Assembly: GCF_014649775.1 (NCBI RefSeq)
Contig: NZ_BMTR01000027.1
Location: forward strand, 1-64,000
From: Streptomyces longisporoflavus
GTDB lineage: Bacteria > Actinomycetota > Actinomycetes > Streptomycetales > Streptomycetaceae
DNA length: 64,000 nucleotides
Direction: 5' to 3'
Positions 26,217-34,578 of this stretch are shown here, piece by piece (the first letter of the stretch is position 1; each line of letters opens with the position of its first letter). The notes under the pieces are model-generated. The model did no database searches. It had not been told where the DNA came from and saw only the letters and a program-made list of their open reading frames with translations. Both the position numbers and the translations under genes were made by a program.

Positions 26217-26837
26217 CTACACGTGTTGCATGATCAGGACGAAGGTTGTGTTCGGGGTCAGGGCCTCGTAGAGGTGGGGGACGTCGCCTCTGTACGACAT
26301 GTAGTCGCCGGGCGCCAGTTCCTCCGGGGCGTCGATCGGGCCCGCCAGCAGGCGGCCCGTGGAGACGATCAAGTGCTCCACGGACCCCGGGATGTGCGGC
26401 TCCGACTCCCGTACCGAGCCGGGCTCCACCGCCCCGTGGTAGATGTCGCGCCGGACGCCGGAGGGCCCGGGCGAGAGCAATGTCCCCGCGTACGACGCCT
26501 GTTCGGCGTGCATGGTCGGGCCCTCGCCCGCCCGGATCACCGTCACGGGGGGCGCCGGTGACTCCACCAGGACGCTGAACGGCACGCCCAGCGCGACGGC
26601 GAGGGCCCACAGCGTCTCGATGCCCGGGTTGCCGGTGGCCGCCTCGAGCTGGGAGAGCGTCGACTTCGCGATCCCGGCCCGCTTGGCCAGCTCGGAGAGC
26701 GAGATCCCCGCCTTGGTGCGCTCGCGGCGCAGGGCGGCGGCGACCCATTCGCGGGGGAGGCCGGCGGGGGCGGCTGCGGCCCCTCCGTTACCGGCAGGCG
26801 CTGGCGCTGGCGCTCCGGAAGCTTCGCCGTCGGTCAT
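26217..26837 (-). CDS. XRE-family regulator with cupin domain
   Basis: 206 residues from ATG 26837, with AAGGAG 8 bases upstream; longer in-frame starts to 26942 would run through the divergent promoter. After an Ala/Pro-rich lead, the helix-turn-helix at about residues 35-85 is ISLSELAKRAGIAKSTLSQLE. A C-terminal cupin (about 125-200) contains IPGSVEHLIVSTGRLLAG and ELAPGDYMSYRGDVPHLYEAL, which would bind a small ligand. It is divergent from azlCD, so it probably controls branched-chain amino acid export in response to a ligand. Confidence 0.88.
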   Translation of the reverse strand: MTDGEASGAPAPAPAGNGGAAAAPAGLPREWVAAALRRERTKAGISLSELAKRAGIAKSTLSQLEAATGNPGIETLWALAVALGVPFSVLVESPAPPVTVIRAGEGPTMHAEQASYAGTLLSPGPSGVRRDIYHGAVEPGSVRESEPHIPGSVEHLIVSTGRLLAGPIDAPEELAPGDYMSYRGDVPHLYEALTPNTTFVLIMQHV

Positions 26838-26907
26838 TGCTCGCGCTCCTTCGCCCTGGCTGTCGCCGTAGCGGCGTTCATTCGGTCGTTCGCTGTAGCG
26901 GACCATT

Positions 26908-26925
26908 CGTTCGCCTTGACGAACG
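26908..26925. promoter_or_regulatory. candidate operator for the XRE-cupin regulator
   Basis: Inverted repeat CGTTCG-CCTTGA-CGAACG in the short gap between the divergent regulator and azlC, with additional CGTTCG half-sites at about 26887 and 26955. Spacing suits a dimeric repressor covering both promoters. Confidence 0.5.
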
Positions 26926-26951
26926 CGATCCCCTCCAGTCATCGTACTCCT

Positions 26952-27782
26952 ATGCGTTCGTCACACCGAACAGAAAGCCCGCCAGAGCGAACGAACGAAG
27001 GTTTCGTCCGCCTCTCCCACCTACCTCGCGGCGTCCTGCGCGACATCGCACTCGTCTGGCTCGCCGACGCCGTCGTCGGTGTCTCCTTCGGCGCGATCGC
27101 CGTCGCGGGCGGCCTGCCCGTGTGGGTGCCCGTCCTGATGTCGCTGCTCGTGTACGCGGGCTCCGCCCAGTTCAGCGCGGTCGGCATCCTCGCCGCGGGC
27201 GGCGGCCCGGTGGCCGCGGCGGCGACCGGCCTGCTGCTCAACTCCCGTACGGCGGCGTTCAGCCTGGCCGTCGCGGACAGCCTGGGGCGCTCCCGGGCCG
27301 CGCGGTTCCTCGGCGCGCATCTGATCACCGACGAGACCGCGGCCTTCGTCCTCGCCCAGCCGGACCAGAAGCGCCGCAAAGCCGCGTTCTGGATATCCGG
27401 GCTCGGCCTTTTCGCCGTATGGAACGTCAGCGTTCTGGGCGGCGCGCTCGCCGGGTCCGTCATCGGCGACACCGCACGCTTCGGGCTCGACGCCGCGTTC
27501 CCCGCGGTGCTCCTCGCCCTGGTCCTTCCCGCGCTGCGCGCCGACAGCATGACGCGGCGGGCGGCAGCCGCGGGTGCCGTGATCGCGGTGGCCGCCGCGC
27601 CCGTGCTGCCCGCCGGGGTGCCGGTGCTGCTTGCCCTGCTCGGGCTGCTGGCGGCGCGGCGCGGGCCCGGGCCCCGGTCCAGGTCCGGGCCCAGGTCCGA
27701 GTCCGGGTCCGGGTCCAGGTCCGGGCGGGCCGTCGGCCGTCGTGGACCGAGCCGTACCGCCGCCCCCGGGAGTGACTCGTGA
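26952..27782 (+). CDS. azlC: AzlC-type branched-chain amino acid exporter, large subunit
   Basis: 276 residues from ATG 26952; an in-frame TTG at 26916 overlaps the operator. The AzlC core starts ALVWLADAVVGVSFGAIAVAGGLPVWVPVLMSLLVYAGSAQFSAVGIL, with GSAQF as the family signature. Several hydrophobic helices follow. The C-terminal 30 residues are Arg/Ser/Gly repeats from a GGTCCGG-type tract and may be dispensable. Coupled to azlD by a GTGA overlap. Together they export leucine-type amino acids or analogues. Confidence 0.88.
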   Translation: MRSSHRTESPPERTNEGFVRLSHLPRGVLRDIALVWLADAVVGVSFGAIAVAGGLPVWVPVLMSLLVYAGSAQFSAVGILAAGGGPVAAAATGLLLNSRTAAFSLAVADSLGRSRAARFLGAHLITDETAAFVLAQPDQKRRKAAFWISGLGLFAVWNVSVLGGALAGSVIGDTARFGLDAAFPAVLLALVLPALRADSMTRRAAAAGAVIAVAAAPVLPAGVPVLLALLGLLAARRGPGPRSRSGPRSESGSGSRSGRAVGRRGPSRTAAPGSDS

Positions 27783-28093
27783 ACGCCTACCTCGCCTGTG
27801 TCCTCGTACTCGCCGCCGGAACGTACGCCTTCCGTCTCGCGGGGCCCCTGCTGCACGGGCGCGTCGAACTGCCCGCTCGCCTCCAGGAACTCCTGACCGT
27901 CGGGGCCACCGTCCTGCTCGTCGCTCTGCTCGCCACCGGCGCGCTCACCGAGGGGCACGGCTTCGCTGGTTGGGCTCGGACGATCGGCGTCCTGGCCGGC
28001 GGGGTGCTTGCCTGGCGGAAGGCCCCGTTCGCCGTGGTCGTGGTGGGCGCGGCGGCGGCTACGGCGTTGTTGCGTCTTGCGGGGGTGGCTTGA
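27779..28093 (+). CDS. azlD: AzlD-type exporter small subunit
   Basis: 104 residues from GTG 27779, overlapping the azlC stop. Four short hydrophobic helices, with the family opening YLACVLVLAAGTYAFRLAGPLL and ATVLLVALLATGAL, TIGVLAGGVLAWRKAPFAVVVVGAAAATALLRL. Usual length. The 3' end overlaps the stop of the convergent ligase gene by 35 bases. Confidence 0.9.
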   Translation: MNAYLACVLVLAAGTYAFRLAGPLLHGRVELPARLQELLTVGATVLLVALLATGALTEGHGFAGWARTIGVLAGGVLAWRKAPFAVVVVGAAAATALLRLAGVA

Positions 28094-30011
28094 CCGGCGC
28101 CGGATCGTGCTTCTCGGGCGGGCTCGTGTCCTGCCGGTACGTCCCGTACAGGCCGTCGATCACCTCCGCGTACCGCTCCGTCACCGCCCGCCTGCGCACC
28201 TTCAGGCTCGGCGTGAGCAGGCCGTCCTCCACCGTGAAGTCCTCGTCGAGGAGGGCGAATCCGCGGATGCGGGCCGGACGCGAGACCTCCGCGTTGGCCG
28301 CGTCCACCACGTCCTGGACGAGGGCGCGGACGCGGGGGTCCTGCGACGGCGGCTCGGCCGGCGTCACGCCCTCCCGCTCCGCCCAGCCGCTGATCTCCTC
28401 CGCGTCCAGCGTGATCAGGGCGACGGGGTAGGGGCGGTGGTCGCCCACCATCACGGCACGGGACACGAAACGGGAGCGCTGGAGGGCGAGTTCAGTCAGT
28501 GACGGGGTGAGGTTCTTGCCGCCGGAGGTGATGATCAGGTCTTTCTTGCGGCCGGTGACGCTGAGGTAGCCGTCGGCGTCGAGGGCGCCCAGATCGCCGG
28601 TGTGCAGCCACCCTCCGTCGTCCAGGGCTTCGCGGGTGGCGGCGGGGTCCGCGTGGTAGCCGGGGAAGACCATCGCGCCGCGGGCGAGGATCTCTCCGTC
28701 GTCGGCGATACGGACCTCGCAGCCTTCGACGGGGCGGCCGACCGTGCCGTACCGGACCGCGCCGGGGTGGTTGAGGCTGATGACGCCGGCCGACTCGGTC
28801 ATCCCGTACCCCTCGAAGAACGCGATCCCGCAGGCCCGCAGGAAGTCGATGACGTGCGGCGCGATCGGGGCGCCGCCGGTCAGCGCCCACCGCACGCGCC
28901 CGCCGAGCGCCTGCCTCACCAGGCTGTAGAGGGCCTTGTCCGCGGCCTCGTACGCGTCCCGGAGCTCGGGCGGCAGGGCGCCGTCCGCCGCGAGGACTCC
29001 GATGCGTATCGCCTCCTCGAAGCGTTCGCGACCCCCTTCCTGCGACTCCGCGAGGGAGAGCACGACGGAGTACACCTTCTCGAACAGCCGGGGTACGGAC
29101 GGCAGATGCGTGGGCTTGGCCTCTGCAAGCTCGGCTACCACGTTCTCGATCTTCCCGCCGTAGAAGCAGAGTTCGCCGCCCTGTACGAGGGTCGTGAACT
29201 CGATGAGCTGGGCGAGGAGGTGGGCGAGCGGGAGGTAGAGGTACGTGGAGTCACCGGGGCCGCCCTGGATCAGGGGCAGCGTCGCGGACTGAACGGCACC
29301 GAGATTGCCGTGGGTGAGCAGGCAGCCCTTGGGCAGGCCGGTGGTGCCGGAGGTGTAGGTGATGGTGGCCGGGTCGGCGGGGGTACGGGCCCGGGCGCGG
29401 GCCAACAGGTCGGTGGGTGGGGGTGGTTCGGTGGGCTGGGGTGGTTCGGTGGGCTGGTCGGGGGTGGTGAGTCGAACGCCTTCGGAGCCCTGCTCGTGGG
29501 GGAGGCTCGGGCTCCCGTCAGCGTCCCGCGCACGGTCAGCGCCCTGCTCACCACCCCCGCCCACCACGCACTCCGTCAACACCAGCACATGTCGTACGTC
29601 GGGCAGGGCGGAGCGCAGGACGTTGATCTTTGCCGCCTGTGTGGCCGTTTCGACCAGGACGACCGAAGCCCCTGAGTCGCCGATGACCCACTCGACCTCC
29701 TCGTCGCCCGCCGTCGGGTAGACGGGGACGACCACCGCGCCTGCCGCGAAGGCGGCGAAGTGGGCGTAGGTCCACTCGGGGCGCGTCTCCGCGAGGATCG
29801 CCACGCGGTCGTTCGGGCGGACGCCGAGTGTGAGGAGCCGGGTGCCGAAGTCCCTTACGCGGGCGCGTAGTTCCTCGTACGAGATCACCTGCCACGCCCC
29901 GCCGCTTTCGGACACCGTGGACCTGAAGCGGAGGGCGGGCAGCTTGCCGTGGCGGTCGGCCGCCCACTCGGTGAGGACGGCCAGGGTCTCGGGACGCTCC
30001 GTCGGCTGCAT
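28059..30011 (-). CDS. AMP-forming long-chain acyl-CoA ligase
   Basis: 650 residues from ATG 30011; the frame to 30104 adds an unlikely start. It activates fatty or aryl acids as acyl-AMP, then CoA thioesters. Core motifs: ITYTSGTTGLPKG (P-loop), YGMTESAG, GWLHTGDLGALD and SVTGRKKDLIITSGGKNLTPS. A proline/threonine-rich insertion (DQPTEPPQPTEPPPP) precedes the P-loop. It resembles FadD15-type ligases and the second ligase at 38827-40725. The 3' end overlaps azlD on the other strand. Confidence 0.9.
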   Translation of the reverse strand: MQPTERPETLAVLTEWAADRHGKLPALRFRSTVSESGGAWQVISYEELRARVRDFGTRLLTLGVRPNDRVAILAETRPEWTYAHFAAFAAGAVVVPVYPTAGDEEVEWVIGDSGASVVLVETATQAAKINVLRSALPDVRHVLVLTECVVGGGGEQGADRARDADGSPSLPHEQGSEGVRLTTPDQPTEPPQPTEPPPPTDLLARARARTPADPATITYTSGTTGLPKGCLLTHGNLGAVQSATLPLIQGGPGDSTYLYLPLAHLLAQLIEFTTLVQGGELCFYGGKIENVVAELAEAKPTHLPSVPRLFEKVYSVVLSLAESQEGGRERFEEAIRIGVLAADGALPPELRDAYEAADKALYSLVRQALGGRVRWALTGGAPIAPHVIDFLRACGIAFFEGYGMTESAGVISLNHPGAVRYGTVGRPVEGCEVRIADDGEILARGAMVFPGYHADPAATREALDDGGWLHTGDLGALDADGYLSVTGRKKDLIITSGGKNLTPSLTELALQRSRFVSRAVMVGDHRPYPVALITLDAEEISGWAEREGVTPAEPPSQDPRVRALVQDVVDAANAEVSRPARIRGFALLDEDFTVEDGLLTPSLKVRRRAVTERYAEVIDGLYGTYRQDTSPPEKHDPAPVKPPPQDATTP

Positions 30012-30090
30012 GCGTACGACGCTAGGGACACCGCGGCCCGTCCCGGGATGACGGGAAGCGTCAGCGGGATTGACCGGGAAGCTCAGCGCG

Positions 30091-30158
30091 GCGCTTCCGA
30101 ACACGCGGGAACGCGGCGCTTCCGAACACGCGGGAACGCGGCGCTTTCGAACACGCGG
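30091..30158. repeat. 25-bp tandem repeat upstream of AraC-type gene
   Basis: Copies of GCGCTTCCGAACACGCGGGA begin at 30091, 30116 and 30141 with a 25-base period; the third is partial and has one substitution. The array lies in the divergent gap between the ligase and the AraC-type gene, 40-110 bases before the latter's start. It may contain repeated operator sites. Confidence 0.75.
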
Positions 30159-30199
30159 CGTCGAGTTCGAGAAGGGGACTGACGGGGGAAGGTCACCCC

Positions 30200-31216
30200 A
30201 TGCCGAGCCGGACCATCACCGTCCACCACGTCCGCGCCATGCTGCACGGCGCCGAACGCCACGGAATCGACACCGTCCCGCTGCTCCGCACCGCCCAGAT
30301 CCCGCCGCTCCTCCTCGGCGACGACCGGGCCCGCATCACCGAGGTGCAGTTCGCCCGCCTCTTCCGGGAGCTGTACCGCGCCACCGGCGACGAATTCCTG
30401 GGCCTCGGCTCGGCCGCCAGCAGGCCCGGCACCTTCGCGATGATGTGCCACGCGTCCATCGGCTGCCGAGACCTCGGCGCCGCCATGGAGCGGGCGGTCA
30501 CCTTCTACGGGCTGTTTCCCGGCGGCCCCGACCTCACGCTCGAGCACCGCGGCACCGGCAGCGCCGTCTTCGCCGTACGCAACGACCTCGAACACGACTA
30601 CTTCCTCGCCGAGTGCCTCGTCATCATCTGGCACCGCCTGTGCAGCTGGCTCATCGGACGCCGCATCCCGCTCCACTGGGCCGAGTTCGGGCACCCGCCG
30701 CCCCCGCACAAGGACGAGTACGGGCTGCTCTTCGGATGCGCAGTCCGCTTCGGCGCGCCACGGACCGGCGCCGGGTTCGACGAGCACTGGCTGTCCGCAC
30801 CGCTGATCCGGGACGAGGCGGCGCTCGACGGGTTGCTGAACCGGGCGCCGTTCGATCTGCTGTCACGGCGCGAGTACGGGACGACGGTCGCCGAGCAGGT
30901 GCGGCGCGCCCTGGCCCACGCGCTGCGCACCTCTCCCCGCCTGCCCACCCTCGGCGAGATCGCCGCCCGCCTCGCGATGAGCCCCGCGACGCTGCGGCGG
31001 CGCCTCGCCGGGGAGTCCACCTCGTACCAGCGGTTGAAGGACGCCGTGCGGCGCGACGCGGCGATAGCGGGGCTCGCCGAAGGCTCGGAGCCGATCGCCG
31101 AACTGGCCGCGCGGCTCGGCTTCTCGGAGGACACCGCCTTCCACCGGGCCTTCCGCCGGTGGACGGGAACCACGCCCGGCGCCTACCGCTATGAGAACCG
31201 GGGTCAACAAAGCTGA
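30200..31216 (+). CDS. AraC-family transcriptional regulator (Arabinose_bd type N-terminus)
   Basis: 338 residues from ATG 30200. The N-terminal ligand domain resembles the OruR/ArgR-like AraC_binding_2 class (TVPLLRTAQIPPLLLGDDRARITEVQFARLFREL). The C-terminal double helix-turn-helix includes LGEIAARLAMSPATLRRRL and AELAARLGFSEDTAFHRAFRRWTGTTPGAYR, the AraC signature. Upstream are 25-bp repeats and a divergent acyl-CoA ligase; downstream is a secreted lipase. Control of lipid-use genes on one or both sides is a reasonable inference. Confidence 0.9.
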   Translation: MPSRTITVHHVRAMLHGAERHGIDTVPLLRTAQIPPLLLGDDRARITEVQFARLFRELYRATGDEFLGLGSAASRPGTFAMMCHASIGCRDLGAAMERAVTFYGLFPGGPDLTLEHRGTGSAVFAVRNDLEHDYFLAECLVIIWHRLCSWLIGRRIPLHWAEFGHPPPPHKDEYGLLFGCAVRFGAPRTGAGFDEHWLSAPLIRDEAALDGLLNRAPFDLLSRREYGTTVAEQVRRALAHALRTSPRLPTLGEIAARLAMSPATLRRRLAGESTSYQRLKDAVRRDAAIAGLAEGSEPIAELAARLGFSEDTAFHRAFRRWTGTTPGAYRYENRGQQS

Positions 31217-31303
31217 GCGCTCCCGCCAGCGCCGGACTTACCCGCCCATCACTACGGTCGTCGCCTGCACACCCCAGCCACTGAGGACAGTTGGGAGAGC
31301 CGC

Positions 31304-32479
31304 ATGCACGTTCGTACCAGCGCAAGAGCCCTGGCCGTGGTGGCCGCGCTCGGTCTTTCGGCCGCCGCCGTGCCGGTCACGGCGCAGGCCGCCCCGGCGG
31401 AGGATGCCGCGGCGGAAGTTGCCGCGCCGGGTGACCTGATCAGCTCCGCGCCGAGCAGCTTCCACCCGCTCCCCGGCCAGCCGACCAACACCAAGGCCTG
31501 GAAGATCAACTACCGCTCGACGACGGCCAAGGGCGAACCGAACACCGTCTCCGGCACCGTCATCGTGCCGCAGGACGGCCGCAAGGGGCCGCGCCCCCTC
31601 GTCACGTACGCCGTCGGGACCATCGGCATGGGCGACCACTGCGCCCCGAGCGCCGGCTTCCCCAAGGGCACGACGCTCGAAGCCAACCTCATCCAGCAGC
31701 TCACCCTGCGCGGCTGGGCGGTGGCGGTGACGGACTACGAGGGCCTCGGCACGCCCGGCGACCACACCTACACGGCGGGCAGGGCCGCCGGGCAGGCCAT
31801 GCTCGACGCCGCCCGCGCCGCGATCCGCCTGCCCGAAGCGGGGCTCGGCGCGGACACCCCGGTCGGCATCATGGGCTACTCACAGGGCGGCCAGGCCTCC
31901 GGCTGGGCTGCCGAGCTGCACGGTTCGTACGCCCCCGAGCTGAAGGTGAAGGGCACGGCGACCGGCGGCATACCGGGCGACCTGATGAAGGTGGCGGACT
32001 TCAACGACGGCTCGTACGGCTCCGGCCTGATCTTCATGGCGGCGATCGGCCAGAACGCGGCCTACCCCGAACTGAACCTGGAGTCGTACCTCAACCCCGC
32101 CGGCAAGAAGCTGATCGGCATCCTGCGCAACAGTTGCGTGGCGGACGGCGCGGTGCTCGGCGCCTTCAAGAAGATCTCCGACATGACGGTGAAGAACCCC
32201 CTGGACCAGCCCGACTGGCAGCAGCGCCTGCGCGAGTCGACGGTCGGCACCCGGGCTCCGGACACGCCGGTGTACCAGTACCACGTGATCACCGACGAGC
32301 TGATCCCGTACGGCGTGGGCAAGCAGGTCCGCAAGGACTGGTGCGCCAAGGGAGCGAACGTGGAGTGGCACACGGTCCCGCTCGGCGAGCACGTCTCGGG
32401 GGTCATCACACAGTCCCCGCTGGCGATGAACTGGCTGGCGGAACGCTTCGCGGGGAAGCCGGCGCGGGGCAATTGCTGA
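31304..32479 (+). CDS. secreted LIP-family lipase/esterase
   Basis: 391 residues from ATG 31304 after GGGAGAG. A signal peptide ends near AQAAPAED at about residue 30. The alpha/beta hydrolase nucleophile is Ser193 in GYSQGG, as in the secretory lipase (LIP) family, and the VTDYEGLGTPG segment is a family hallmark. Probable Asp and His are in YQYHVITDELIPY and GEHVSGV. Cys pairs suit extracellular folding. It hydrolyses acylglycerols or esters outside the cell. The stop codon lies in the first copy of a 37-bp tandem repeat. Confidence 0.9.
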   Translation: MHVRTSARALAVVAALGLSAAAVPVTAQAAPAEDAAAEVAAPGDLISSAPSSFHPLPGQPTNTKAWKINYRSTTAKGEPNTVSGTVIVPQDGRKGPRPLVTYAVGTIGMGDHCAPSAGFPKGTTLEANLIQQLTLRGWAVAVTDYEGLGTPGDHTYTAGRAAGQAMLDAARAAIRLPEAGLGADTPVGIMGYSQGGQASGWAAELHGSYAPELKVKGTATGGIPGDLMKVADFNDGSYGSGLIFMAAIGQNAAYPELNLESYLNPAGKKLIGILRNSCVADGAVLGAFKKISDMTVKNPLDQPDWQQRLRESTVGTRAPDTPVYQYHVITDELIPYGVGKQVRKDWCAKGANVEWHTVPLGEHVSGVITQSPLAMNWLAERFAGKPARGNC

Positions 32480-32573
32480 CCGGTCTGGTGTGAGGGCGGT
32501 GCGGGGCAATTGCTGACCGGCCGGGTGTGAGGGCGGCGCGGGGCAATTGCTGACCGGCCGGATGTGAGGGCGG
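32464..32573. repeat. 37-bp tandem repeat overlapping the lipase stop codon
   Basis: Three copies with a 37-base period; CAATTGCTGACC begins at 32470, 32507 and 32544. The first copy includes the codons for the terminal ARGNC and the TGA of the lipase. The duplicated units thus carry the gene's 3' end into non-coding sequence. Confidence 0.85.
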
Positions 32574-32575
32574 TG

Positions 32576-32607
32576 GCGTGTGACGGTCCGCGAGGTCCGT
32601 CACACGC
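32576..32607. terminator. hairpin terminator between convergent lipase and AraC-GyrI genes
   Basis: Perfect 11-bp arms GCGTGTGACGG (32576-32586) and CCGTCACACGC (32597-32607), placed just before the convergent stop at 32614. Confidence 0.75.
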
Positions 32608-32613
32608 CGTCGC

Positions 32614-33570
32614 TCAGATCGACGCCGCCCGCTTCACCGTCGCCGCCCGCCCCATCGGGGCCGCCACCGCTACGTCCACGTCCACCTCCACCGGAATCCA
32701 CAGCTCCGCATCCGCGTGCGCGCCGTCGTCCGAGAGGCGGGCCCGCAGGATCTCGGGACCGGGCCTGCTCCGGTACGGATTCGACGGGAACCACTGCGTG
32801 AACACGTCCCGCCACAGATTCTGCAGCGTCTGCGGGAAGGGCCCCGCGCTCTCGAAGACGGCCCAGGTTCCGGCCTCGACGGCGAGCGACTGCATGTCAT
32901 CGGGCACGTCCGCGCTGGTCACCACGCCCTGGTAGTAGTCGAGTTCGGTCCCCTCGGCGCGGCTCTCGTCCAGTTGGTCGCTCACCGAAACAAGCCCCTG
33001 CGGCTCCTGGTCCCGGTCCTGGTCCGGCTGACCCTGACCCTGATCCGACAGGCTCTCGATGCGCCGCAGCGTCTCCTGGCCGATCCCCCGGATGAACTCG
33101 GCGATGTGCGGATTCACGCCCTCGTGGACGAGCGGGACGCGCGCCTTCCTCCCGACCACCCGGAACGCGTCCCTCTCCACGACCCTGTACCGCATGCTGC
33201 TGCTCCCCTCGACGACGAGGCGAAAGGACATCCGCGGCTGGGAGTGCAGCGTCGCACCGCCGCGTCTGGCCTCGCCGGGCCCGACCCCGTGCATGGCACG
33301 GAACGCCCGCGCGAAGGCCTCACCCGACGAGTAGCCGTACCGCACGGCGATATCGAGCAGCGTCCGCTCCCCGGCAAGCACCTCGCCGCCCGCGACGGTC
33401 AGCCGCCTGCGCCGGATGTACTCCGACAGCGGCAGCCCCGCGAGGCCGGAGAACAGCCGCCGGAAGTGGTACTCCGACGTCACGGCCGTCCGCGCCAGCT
33501 CGGCCACGTCGATCGGCTGATCGAGATGGCTCTCGATCTGCTCCATGGCCTGGTTGAACCGCTCAAGCAC
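32614..33570 (-). CDS. AraC-type regulator with GyrI-like effector domain
   Basis: 318 residues from GTG 33570, fixed by GGGAGG five bases upstream. The N-terminal AraC DNA-binding domain (about 5-105) has TSEYHFRRLFSGLAGLPLSEYIRRRRL and a second helix-turn-helix ending GYSSGEAFARAFRAMHGVGP. The C-terminal GyrI-like domain (about 125-318) contains VVGRKARVPLVHEG and WRDVFTQWFPSNPYRSRPGPEILRA, a fold that binds drugs or small hydrophobic molecules. Similar in order to Rob/SoxS-GyrI fusions. It follows the DinB/mycothiol-type gene. Confidence 0.9.
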   Translation of the reverse strand: MLERFNQAMEQIESHLDQPIDVAELARTAVTSEYHFRRLFSGLAGLPLSEYIRRRRLTVAGGEVLAGERTLLDIAVRYGYSSGEAFARAFRAMHGVGPGEARRGGATLHSQPRMSFRLVVEGSSSMRYRVVERDAFRVVGRKARVPLVHEGVNPHIAEFIRGIGQETLRRIESLSDQGQGQPDQDRDQEPQGLVSVSDQLDESRAEGTELDYYQGVVTSADVPDDMQSLAVEAGTWAVFESAGPFPQTLQNLWRDVFTQWFPSNPYRSRPGPEILRARLSDDGAHADAELWIPVEVDVDVAVAAPMGRAATVKRAASI

Positions 33571-33589
33571 CCGGCCTCCCACCCTTTCG

Positions 33590-33617
33590 TTCTCTCGTTC
33601 TCTCGTTCTCTCGTTCA
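33590..33617. repeat. CGTTCTCT octamer tandem repeat
   Basis: Three to four copies of CGTTCTCT between the DinB-type gene stop and the AraC-GyrI start, just outside the chosen coding start. Expansion here would change the distance between the two genes but not the protein. Confidence 0.7.
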
Positions 33618-33620
33618 CGA

Positions 33621-34280
33621 CTAGCGGCGGGGCGCCCCGTACCAGCGCCAGGAGGTCGGGCGCGGGTGGCCGAGGAGGTCGGCGCGGCCGGTGGCCCAGA
33701 GCAGGGTGGGCCAGGGGTCGGTGTCGTGCGGGGCGTCCGGGAAGAGGCGGACGAGTACGCGGGCGCAGATGTCGGCCGGGGGCGCCCACGCCAGGCCCAG
33801 GCCTTCGGCCAAGTCGTGGGTGTGTACGAGGGTTTCGACGATGCCCATCGCGGCGAAGCCCTCGGGGTCGGAGATGCCGTAGCCGTGGTAGGCGCGGGTC
33901 GTCTGTGGCGCCGCACGGACCATGGCGATCAGCAGCGCGCCGCTGGCTTCCAGGACCTGGAGCAGCCCGGCGGGGCCCGCGGTGCGGTTCGCGTGGATGG
34001 CGTTGGAGGGGCCGCCCGGCCTGCGGGGCTCCCATATGAAGGGCACCTCGCCCGTCAAGGGGGGCTGCCGGGGGCCGAGTTGAGCCGCGTACGCGAAGAG
34101 GTCGTCGCTCAGATGCTCCACCGTCTCCCAGCAGTCCCACTCCAGCGTGCCCGCCTTGCCGTCCCAGGCCGTGGCCGGCGCGTCGCGGAGGGTGGTGAGG
34201 GCGAGCTGGACGGCCCGGTCGAGGTCGTCGGCGGTTACGGGGGCGGGCGTGGGGGCGTCTTCGTCGGCTTGTCGGCGCAT
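33621..34280 (-). CDS. mycothiol-dependent (DinB/maleylpyruvate isomerase-type) protein
   Basis: 219 residues from ATG 34280. Features of the DinB-like four-helix family: WDCWETVEHLSDDLFAYAAQL near the N-terminus, and ETLVHTHDLAEGLGLAW, which supplies the His/Asp metal ligands. In actinobacteria this family includes mycothiol-S-transferases and maleylpyruvate isomerase relatives, acting in the cytoplasm on electrophiles. The exact substrate cannot be read from sequence. Upstream of the AraC-GyrI gene in the same direction. Confidence 0.8.
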   Translation of the reverse strand: MRRQADEDAPTPAPVTADDLDRAVQLALTTLRDAPATAWDGKAGTLEWDCWETVEHLSDDLFAYAAQLGPRQPPLTGEVPFIWEPRRPGGPSNAIHANRTAGPAGLLQVLEASGALLIAMVRAAPQTTRAYHGYGISDPEGFAAMGIVETLVHTHDLAEGLGLAWAPPADICARVLVRLFPDAPHDTDPWPTLLWATGRADLLGHPRPTSWRWYGAPRR

Positions 34281-34486
34281 GCGGGAACGGTAGCCGCGCG
34301 ACAGCCGCTGCCCCCAGCGATATTCACCGGCCGGGGCCGGCCCCGGCCGGCCGAAGCGTGGGGCTCACGCCAGGCGCCCCGCCGAGCGCGGCGCACGGAC
34401 ACACCGCCGCCCGCCTCCGCAGGCGCGGCCACAGGCGCGGGCGCACCACCGCAACCCGGCCGGGGCCGTGCCGTATCTGCGGTCAA
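34281..34486. other. intergenic GC-rich region without a gene
   Basis: Gap between the divergent-looking MFS stop (34579) and the DinB-type start. It holds GCCGG/CCGGC-rich sequence and then the dispersed palindrome at 34487-34544. No convincing coding frame. Confidence 0.5.
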
Positions 34487-34544
34487 TGCAGGAAAGTCCC
34501 GCCAGAACAGGCCTTCTCGCGGCCCTGCGCGGGACTTTCCTGCA
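34487..34544. repeat. palindromic dispersed repeat, copy 2
   Basis: Perfect 16-bp arms TGCAGGAAAGTCCCGC (34487-34502) and GCGGGACTTTCCTGCA (34529-34544). The arms share 15 bases with copy 1 at 2180-2239, but the loops differ. It lies just downstream of the MFS gene. Confidence 0.8.
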
Positions 34545-34578
34545 ATCCGTCTCTCCCCTGCCGGGGCCCCGGCAGGGC

